Source: Gemmatimonadota bacterium
GTDB taxonomy: Bacteria > ARS69
DNA: 10,924 nt
Assembly (NCBI GenBank): GCA_021604925.1
Contig: BQJX01000041.1
Location: forward strand, 1 to 10,924
Reading direction: 5' to 3'
In this document: positions 6,135-10,924 of the stretch, in pieces
Layout of the letters: every line of letters begins with the position of its first letter
How positions within the stretch are numbered: the stretch's first letter is position 1
Made by a program: the position numbers and the translations under genes
The notes under the pieces: model-generated
Database searches by the model: none
The model's input: only the letters and a program-made list of their open reading frames with translations
Told to the model about the DNA's origin: nothing

Positions 6135-8785
6135 CGGACGGGCAACGCCACGGCGCACATCTTGCCGTAGCATACGTTGTCGCTCTGATCCTAGCGCTTG
6201 GCGTTCAAGAGGTTGTAGATCCGCCAAGCGCGCCGACCAAAGTACATCCCGAGTCGCTCTTTGGGATAGAATGGCTGGTCGCTGACGCCGGGGCAGACCT
6301 CCATATTGTCCATCTGGGCGTACTATTGGTGATGCTCGGCGCGCTAGTCTGGGTTCAAGATCGAAGCCCGCAGTCGTTCCTCCGCGCTTGGATCTTCGCC
6401 TGGCTGGCTTTGGTTGCCATTTATTCGATCAACGTTGTCGAATCGTTCGCGCCAATGTGGTCGACGGATCCCGATAGTTTTAGCCTGTTCGGGAACCAGG
6501 CTTTCGAGGCATTGGCCACCGTAGCCATCTCTCTCGCTGGGTCCATATTCGTCCTGAGAACCGGCCTCAGGCTCCGATTCGACGGAGAGTCGAGTGAGCG
6601 CGTATCCGAATGGCCGTTCGCAGCAATGGTAATTCTCATCGGCGTCGTCTACTTCTTTGCGACCGCAGAAGGCAGCTTGGACATGCGCCTGCTGGCTCGA
6701 AGCGTCGCTGTCGCCGGTGCACCCCTGACTGTGGTAGCAACTGGACATGCAGGCCTCCAGATACAAAGGCGAATGGCCAGCCAAGTCTGGCACTCACGGG
6801 GTTACGAGATCCTGGGGATCTTCACGGCGTATGCGGCTCTCCAGTTCGCCGGACCCTGGTTGGCCCGCGTTAGTTGGAACGACGCGCTCTTCGCGGCTTC
6901 CCTTCTAGCGAAGACCGGTTGCTCCTTGGCCATAATAGCGGTGGTCTTGGTGCAAGCCGAGGAGCGCCAAAGGGCAATCGCAAAGCGGCGGAACCTGCTC
7001 GGAGCCCTCGAAAGACAGAGGGCCTCCGCATTCGCGGTCTTCAGGGAGTTCGTTACGAACAGCCAGCCCTATGGGTCTGCTGCCGCCGGGCTTCTCACGT
7101 CACTTCTGAAGTTTCTGAGTCTCCAGAATGGCCTGTTTCTTGTGCGGCAACGTGACTTCGACTCCGTTTCAGGGCGGCTCTTGGGCGTCGCGGCAGCTCG
7201 AGGTTCGGTCTTCGAGTCCACAAGGGCCAGCGTGTCGGTCCGGAATTCGGAAGTCCAGCGCTTGGATGAATGGCTGGCGGCTGGTACTCCACCAGCTGAG
7301 GCCCACGAGGCTTGGGAACCCGTGATCTCGCGGATCCTGGACGGAACCCCAGTATCCCCGACCGCGGTATACGCTATCCGCTCAACTGAGAGTGCCTCCG
7401 CCGAGGTCAGCGGCGATCCCATGGGCTACGTTGTGGTGCTGGATGATCGTCCAGCGGGACACCCAGCCCCGGACCCCGACGTGCTGTCCACGCTACTCTC
7501 GGGGATGGCGGATGCGCTGAAGATAATCTCGGATAGGGAGCTCTATGAGATCACAGAAGTCACCGCGGAGCAGCTCGATGGGAGCGCCAACCTCCAGGAG
7601 GACCTGCGAATCCTCGCCTTGGCGGCCGCAATCGCGACCCATGCGGACCACGCCATCGCCATCAGCCAATCTCCAGAGAGTTCGGTGACGGTCACCAGGA
7701 GAGCGGGCGGAGAGTACGGCGCTACACTCGGGTGCGATCCTCGCTTCGTCCAACTCCTCGCCGGCGGTGACGGTCACTCTCGGGCCCGCTACTTCGAGGA
7801 CGAGTGGGCAATCGGCGACTTCAGTTTCGGCCCCGACGAAGCTGTCATATTCGCCACCGCGGAAAGTGCCGTCGAGCCCAGTACGCCTCTTGGCCACATT
7901 GCCTGCGTCAACACCGGCACGGCACCTGGATCCGACCGTGCCCGACCATTCATGCCGTTCGACCTGAAGCGCATAGACGCCGTCGCGAGTCAGCTGAGGC
8001 GTAGTGTCGAAAAGGCACGTGCTCGCCAGGTCTTCCTCACGCGGAACATCCACGAACTCCGCGACCCCATCGCGAACACGCGGAACATCCGAGCGTATCT
8101 CCAGCGGAAGATGTCCGCCTTGGAAGACCTAGTCGACGAAACAATGACGCCGACAGCCCTCCAGATCGCATCCATGGACATAGCTGAGTGTCAGGAGTTC
8201 CTGGAGACGATTGAGAGTGAGATGGTACTTCTGCGAAGTGTCGTCGACGAAGCTGACGAGTACAGAGGGACGCGAGTAGACGTTCCCCGGCTGCTGGATG
8301 TATTCAACGACATCGTCATGCCGGAGAAGACCCAGCTGAAGTTCCGCTGGAGAGAGTTGGGCCTGCAACAAAGAGCCGTGCGACTCATCCCGATCAACAA
8401 GAAGAGGAGCCCGCAAGTCCTCATGCGCCCGAGCCAGGCCCATCAGGTGGCATCGAACGTGATCGGAAACGCGCTCAAGTACAGGGATGTGGACTCAGAC
8501 AGCCTAGAGGTCAAGGTGGCTTTCGACGAGGACGGGGCGCACTATCTCGTGCGGTTTCAGAGCTACGGAATAGGGGTTCCGGAGGGTTGGGAGGACCGCA
8601 TCTTCGAGGAAGGTGTCCGAGCACCGAATGCGGTGCAGCGTGATGTCGAGGGGTCGGGCGTTGGCCTGTACCTCTCAAGGCGAATAGCAAGGGAACTGGG
8701 CGGAGATCTCACACTCATCAGAAGCCACCGGCCTACGATCTTCCTCTGGTCAATCGACAAGAGCCTTGGAACAGGAGAGTCGTAG
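6131..8785 (+). CDS. Multi-pass membrane sensor histidine kinase
   Basis: 884 residues. The N-terminal third has about seven or eight hydrophobic segments (roughly residues 11-29, 58-76, 84-103, 127-143, 162-178, 190-205, 225-244, 257-275), followed by a charged linker (276-300). Residues about 300-465 and 490-600 look like two GAF-type sensory modules. The dimerisation/phosphoacceptor box RNIHELRDP places the histidine at 641. The C-terminal HATPase domain shows the N box (SNVIGNALKY, Asn780), F box (IFEEG) and G2 box (GSGVGLYLSRRIARELGG). The G1 box reads SYGIGVPEG, so the usual Asp of DxGxG is Ser811. This may weaken ATP binding or mark a divergent kinase. GTG 6131 overlaps the patatin stop by 4 nt, and AAGGGG lies about 6 nt upstream. 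It probably senses an envelope or intracellular stimulus and signals to the receiver encoded next. The sensor region is not one I can name. Confidence 0.92.
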   Translation: MTDGQRHGAHLAVAYVVALILALGVQEVVDPPSAPTKVHPESLFGIEWLVADAGADLHIVHLGVLLVMLGALVWVQDRSPQSFLRAWIFAWLALVAIYSINVVESFAPMWSTDPDSFSLFGNQAFEALATVAISLAGSIFVLRTGLRLRFDGESSERVSEWPFAAMVILIGVVYFFATAEGSLDMRLLARSVAVAGAPLTVVATGHAGLQIQRRMASQVWHSRGYEILGIFTAYAALQFAGPWLARVSWNDALFAASLLAKTGCSLAIIAVVLVQAEERQRAIAKRRNLLGALERQRASAFAVFREFVTNSQPYGSAAAGLLTSLLKFLSLQNGLFLVRQRDFDSVSGRLLGVAAARGSVFESTRASVSVRNSEVQRLDEWLAAGTPPAEAHEAWEPVISRILDGTPVSPTAVYAIRSTESASAEVSGDPMGYVVVLDDRPAGHPAPDPDVLSTLLSGMADALKIISDRELYEITEVTAEQLDGSANLQEDLRILALAAAIATHADHAIAISQSPESSVTVTRRAGGEYGATLGCDPRFVQLLAGGDGHSRARYFEDEWAIGDFSFGPDEAVIFATAESAVEPSTPLGHIACVNTGTAPGSDRARPFMPFDLKRIDAVASQLRRSVEKARARQVFLTRNIHELRDPIANTRNIRAYLQRKMSALEDLVDETMTPTALQIASMDIAECQEFLETIESEMVLLRSVVDEADEYRGTRVDVPRLLDVFNDIVMPEKTQLKFRWRELGLQQRAVRLIPINKKRSPQVLMRPSQAHQVASNVIGNALKYRDVDSDSLEVKVAFDEDGAHYLVRFQSYGIGVPEGWEDRIFEEGVRAPNAVQRDVEGSGVGLYLSRRIARELGGDLTLIRSHRPTIFLWSIDKSLGTGES

Positions 8786-9241
8786 ATGGTTCTCATGATA
8801 GATGACCTCCCAGACAGATCAATGGTGAGGTTGGTACGAGCGGAACTCGAACGCGCTGGAGTCTCCGTCATAATGGCCTCAACCACAGAGGCTGCTCTGC
8901 GAGAGATTTCGGCGCTGAGTGATCGCGGCACGCTACGCGAGACCTTCATTCTCATCGACGTCATGATCCCGCACGGCGACCAATTGGGTCCCGCAGAGAC
9001 TGAGAATGGTCACAGTACCGGACTAGTGCTCTACGACAAGATCCGCGAACTTGCTCCCGACTGCGAGGTCGCGTTCCTGACCCACCGAACCGATCCAGCG
9101 GTTGAAAGGCACATGAGCGGAGATCGACACGCCCGCGTGTTCGTCAAGACGGACTGGCTGTTCAGCGATATCGCAGAGTACGTGATCGAGCGCCGAGCTC
9201 AAGCCAAGCAGCGTGTTGAGCTGGAGGCACGAGATGAGTAG
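8786..9241 (+). CDS. Stand-alone response-regulator receiver protein
   Basis: A 151-residue protein consisting of a single receiver domain. The acidic pair is at Asp6-Asp7 (LMIDD), the phospho-acceptor aspartate is Asp58 in ILIDVMIPHGD, the conserved Thr is Thr99 in FLTHR, and the conserved Lys is Lys121 in VFVKTDW. All key phosphotransfer residues are present. There is no DNA-binding output domain, so it does not look like a transcription factor. It most likely works by protein-protein contact with another operon product. The loop after Asp58 is longer than usual (about residues 63-80, GDQLGPAETENGHSTG). The C-terminal helix is charged. ATG 8786 follows directly on the kinase TAG with no gap, with GGAGAG about 7 nt upstream. 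Its own TAG overlaps the next gene by 8 nt. It is the obvious partner of the kinase at 6131. Confidence 0.9.
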   Translation: MVLMIDDLPDRSMVRLVRAELERAGVSVIMASTTEAALREISALSDRGTLRETFILIDVMIPHGDQLGPAETENGHSTGLVLYDKIRELAPDCEVAFLTHRTDPAVERHMSGDRHARVFVKTDWLFSDIAEYVIERRAQAKQRVELEARDE

Positions 9242-9977
9242 GGCCTCAGCCTGGCGACACGTTGAGGACCAGCTCCTGCAGTTCGACGATGTCGAACACG
9301 CGTCCGACCAGATCCAGGACTTGTTAAGCGCACTGCGATTCATCGCCAAGAGGGGCGTTAGCGGCAAGGGGCAAGACGTCGCCTACGAGGCGATGCGAGC
9401 TATCATCGAGTCGCAGTCCGAATGGAAGGGCGACGAAAGCCGGTACCAAACACTGCGAGGGCTCTTGCTAGAGATCCAAGGTGAGCTCGACAGCGACCTG
9501 ATGCTCGAACCCCTCCGGCGGCCTGACTCATCGTCGGCGGGCAAGGCTGAACGACTCGGGGCAATCTGGTTTAGCGCACACTCGAACACGGCTGAAGCGT
9601 TGCACCTTCTCAACGAGGTGCAGCATGAGGCCTTGACCGGACTGGAGGAGGAGGCCGTCAAGCATGCGCTCGCGATGCGCGAAAACCGAGCCAAAGAGTC
9701 CGCCACGGGCGGAAAGCGCGCAGCGCTCCTAAGCGAGTACCATGAGCTGATCGCCGAGTGCTCGGTGAAACCAGCTAGCCCTGAGCAACGGGCCCGCTTG
9801 GTCGAGATCAACCTAGAGCTCGACGCCCTTGAGGAGGAAGATGCGGCCGAGGCGCAGGCCGAGAATCGCGCCAACGAGGGTTGGATGACGGAGTTCCGGG
9901 CGCGGCTTGAAGCGATTAGGGAGAGCGTTGACGACCTAGCTCGAGCGGTGTCAGGCGGAGAGGGGCCCCGAGAGTGA
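9234..9977 (+). CDS. Helical/coiled-coil protein of unknown function
   Basis: 247 residues with no recognised domain. The composition is strongly helical and acidic (Glu, Ala, Leu, Arg). Coiled-coil character is likely at about 160-245, with many Glu/Ala and LEEEDAAEAQAENRA around 199-213. The N-terminal half (about 10-95) also appears helical. It has no membrane segment or cysteine cluster. ATG 9234 is chosen because GGAGG lies 6 nt upstream (9223-9227). A GTG at 9213 would add seven residues without a better ribosome site. It overlaps the receiver stop by 8 nt, and its TGA overlaps the nuclease GTG by 4 nt (GTGA). Its place between receiver and nuclease suggests an adaptor or inhibitor linking the phosphorelay to the HNH enzyme. 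That is inference from order and shape only. Confidence 0.8.
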   Translation: MSRASAWRHVEDQLLQFDDVEHASDQIQDLLSALRFIAKRGVSGKGQDVAYEAMRAIIESQSEWKGDESRYQTLRGLLLEIQGELDSDLMLEPLRRPDSSSAGKAERLGAIWFSAHSNTAEALHLLNEVQHEALTGLEEEAVKHALAMRENRAKESATGGKRAALLSEYHELIAECSVKPASPEQRARLVEINLELDALEEEDAAEAQAENRANEGWMTEFRARLEAIRESVDDLARAVSGGEGPRE

Positions 9978-10612
9978 ACGATGGGTTCAAGCGGAGGTTG
10001 CTGCCTCGACCTCGATCTGACTATAGACTGTATGAACCCTACCTAAGATCGGAGTTCCGATTCCGATGCTGCTACTGCGGGATGCACGAGAGCGCGGCCA
10101 ACGTTGCCGGCGCCTTTGAGATCGAGCACTTTCGCCCCAAGAGCCTTTTCGCGCATCGCACAACCGACTACGACAACCTCTATTACGTCTGCGTCGACTG
10201 CAACCGGTGCAAAGGCGCCGTATGGCCGGGGACTGAAGAGCAGGCCCTTGGGCTTGAGTTTGTGGACCCATGCAAGGAATCCCTTGTCGGGAAACACGCA
10301 GAGGTCCTGAGCACGGGAGAGGTCGTCGCCAAGACACCTGCTGGTGCTTACACCATCGGGCACATCAGGTTGAACAGGAGGCGACTTGTCAATCAGCGAC
10401 GACTTTCCATTGAGCAGGGCCTAGCGTTTGGTCGGATGTGCTCGGAGTTGGAGGCGATCTGCGACCGCATTCGGAAGATTGCTCCCTTGTTGGTCACGAA
10501 CCCGAAAGCTGTCGGAGAATTGCGACGAGTTCAAGAGCGACTGGACGCAGCATTGGTCCTGACTGCCAATCTCTGGCGGCCGTTGAAGGTCCCTCACGAC
10601 GAAGCACCCTAG
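9974..10612 (+). CDS. HNH endonuclease
   Basis: 212 residues. The HNH core is at about 30-82. It has a first Cys pair CCYC (Cys32/Cys35), the EHFRPKS motif with His52, then YDNLYYVC with Asn68, and the second Cys knuckle CVDCNRCKG (Cys73, Cys76, Asn77, Lys80). This is the usual CxxC...EH...N...CxxCN..K order with a structural zinc site, so the enzyme is likely active on DNA or RNA. Downstream, GLEFVDPC and a segment with IRLNRRRLVNQRR (about 130-145) match the extension seen in many bacterial HNH proteins. The rest is helical. The start is GTG 9974, overlapping the previous stop by 4 nt. It is the last gene of the operon. HNH nucleases of this size act as effectors in several anti-phage systems (for example PtuB in Septu), but no PtuA-type ATPase is present here, so this is not a Septu locus. 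Confidence 0.9.
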   Translation: MNDGFKRRLLPRPRSDYRLYEPYLRSEFRFRCCYCGMHESAANVAGAFEIEHFRPKSLFAHRTTDYDNLYYVCVDCNRCKGAVWPGTEEQALGLEFVDPCKESLVGKHAEVLSTGEVVAKTPAGAYTIGHIRLNRRRLVNQRRLSIEQGLAFGRMCSELEAICDRIRKIAPLLVTNPKAVGELRRVQERLDAALVLTANLWRPLKVPHDEAP

Positions 10613-10660
10613 TCAACTTGGGGCGCCACGTAGGACTCGCCCGTTAACCACCCGCCGGAT

Positions 10661-10678
10661 AGAGAGAGAGGAAGAGAG
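10661..10678 (+). repeat. Purine-rich low-complexity tract
   Basis: A short run of alternating A and G (AGAGAGAGAGGAAGAGAG) lies in the non-coding gap after the nuclease gene. It is a simple-sequence tract with no assigned function. Confidence 0.6.
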
Positions 10679-10708
10679 TTTCGCCCCGTCCCGGCGCTCA
10701 AACAGAGA

Positions 10709-10748
10709 GGTTTGGTGAACGGCCACCCAGCGGCCGATCCACCGAACC
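10709..10748 (+). repeat. Imperfect inverted repeat downstream of the operon
   Basis: GGTTTGGTG (10709-10717) pairs with CACCGAACC (10740-10748), allowing one G-U. An inner GGCC/GGCC stem (10721-10724 with 10732-10735) closes a 7-base loop. It lies about 100 bases after the last operon gene. No U-tract follows on the plus strand, so it is not a standard intrinsic terminator. It may stabilise or pause the operon transcript, or be a trace of an element end. Confidence 0.4.
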
Positions 10749-10778
10749 GGCAGTTGTCGCTGGCCCCCCACCCCCCAC

Positions 10779-10809
10779 AAAAAAACCCCGCCGGCTCTCA
10801 CCGACGGGG
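10779..10809 (-). terminator. Intrinsic terminator of the cold-shock gene (minus strand)
   Basis: Read on the minus strand, CCCCGTCGG (10809-10801), a six-base loop (10800-10795) and CCGGCGGGG (10794-10786) form a 9-bp GC-rich stem with one U-G pair. Seven T residues follow directly (10785-10779). This is a textbook Rho-independent terminator about 35 bases after the cold-shock stop codon. In the plus direction the stem has a C/A mismatch and no T-run, so it should terminate the five-gene operon poorly. Confidence 0.9.
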
Positions 10810-10823
10810 TCCTTCTACCTGCA

Positions 10824-10842
10824 ACGACGATCAGACCGTCGT
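10824..10842 (-). repeat. Small hairpin just after the cold-shock stop codon
   Basis: ACGACG (10824-10829) and CGTCGT (10837-10842) form a 6-bp stem with a 7-base loop, extendable with a bulge to GC/GC on the outside. It lies between the stop codon and the terminator, in the 3' untranslated region of the cold-shock transcript. It could stabilise the mRNA end; the role is not known. Confidence 0.4.
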
Positions 10843-10844
10843 GC

Positions 10845-10924
10845 TTAGGCCTTGATCACGTTCTCGGCGGCCGGGCCCTTGGCGCCCTGAACCACGTCGA
10901 ACTCCACCGCTTGTCCCTCGGCCA
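10845..10924 (-). CDS. Cold-shock protein (CspA family), C-terminal end only
   Basis: The last 26 codons before the TAA at 10845-10847 read AEGQAVEFDVVQGAKGPAAENVIKA. This is the C-terminal beta-strand pair of a CspA-type cold-shock domain; the family pattern is EGQxVxFxVxxGxKGPxAxNV. The rest, including the RNP motifs, lies beyond the right edge. CspA-type proteins are single OB-fold RNA/DNA chaperones of about 65-70 residues. Nearly all third codon positions are G or C, more so than in the convergent operon to its left. This supports the view that this is resident chromosome and the operon is accessory DNA. Confidence 0.9.
   Translation of the reverse strand, partial: AEGQAVEFDVVQGAKGPAAENVIKA

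Noticed and set aside
7493..8053. Minus-strand 186-codon frame opposite the histidine kinase
   Set aside because: It lies wholly inside a well-supported kinase gene on the other strand and has no recognisable domain.
9282..9296. Palindrome TTCGAC-GAT-GTCGAA, also sharing 12 bases with positions 1-12
   Set aside because: It lies inside coding sequence and encodes a plain Phe-Asp-Asp-Val-Glu. The shared word at the left edge is also coding, so coincidence is the simplest explanation.
4944..10612. CBASS, because of the CapV-like patatin
   Set aside because: No cyclic-oligonucleotide synthase or its usual accessory proteins is encoded in the window. A histidine kinase and receiver take the signalling place.
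9974..10612. Septu (PtuA-PtuB) or retron-linked HNH effector
   Set aside because: No PtuA-type ABC ATPase, reverse transcriptase or retron RNA is nearby. The preceding protein is helical, without a P-loop.
2494..10721. Shared 9-base word TGGTGAACG at 2494-2502 and 10713-10721 as a direct-repeat attachment core
   Set aside because: A 9-base match between two gaps of this size is expected by chance fairly often, and the flanks do not extend the identity convincingly.

Overview
The window comes from a GC-rich bacterium. It looks like an accessory (mobile or prophage-derived) region that meets conserved chromosome at its right edge. Host identity cannot be fixed from the sequence: the only housekeeping gene is the last 26 codons of a cold-shock protein gene. 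The trio of DUF2924 protein, serine recombinase and small HTH protein is best known from proteobacteria and other GC-rich phyla. No rRNA, tRNA or CRISPR array was seen.

Layout. (1) Positions 1-826, minus strand: a two-gene phage-type cluster, with a small unknown protein followed by a P-loop ATPase of the phage AAA_24/Sak4-like group that runs off the left edge. (2) Positions 827-1110: a divergent intergenic region with a perfect 7-bp inverted repeat. (3) Positions 1111-2244, plus strand: a 377-residue protein I do not recognise. (4) Positions 2245-2526: a non-coding, GC-rich, hairpin-prone stretch. (5) Positions 2527-4827: a tightly overlapped three-gene recombination module of DUF2924 protein, large serine recombinase and HTH protein. 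(6) Positions 4944-10612: a five-gene operon of patatin-like phospholipase, multi-pass membrane histidine kinase, stand-alone receiver protein, helical/coiled-coil protein and HNH nuclease. (7) Positions 10613-10924: a short convergent region with a hairpin, an intrinsic terminator and the 3' end of a cold-shock protein gene on the minus strand.

The most interesting part is the five-gene operon. Every junction is overlapping or abutting (4-nt GTGA overlap, 0 nt, 8-nt overlap, 4-nt GTGA overlap), so the genes are very probably co-translated and act together. The content is a membrane sensor kinase and a receiver, plus two potentially toxic enzymes: a lipase that could attack membranes and an HNH nuclease that could attack nucleic acid. 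With a recombinase module next door, it reads as a candidate two-component-controlled immunity (abortive infection) system. The logic resembles Detocs, the known defensive two-component system, but the gene content differs. There is no nucleotide cyclase, so it is not CBASS. The defence role is inferred from domains and context and is not shown by the sequence.
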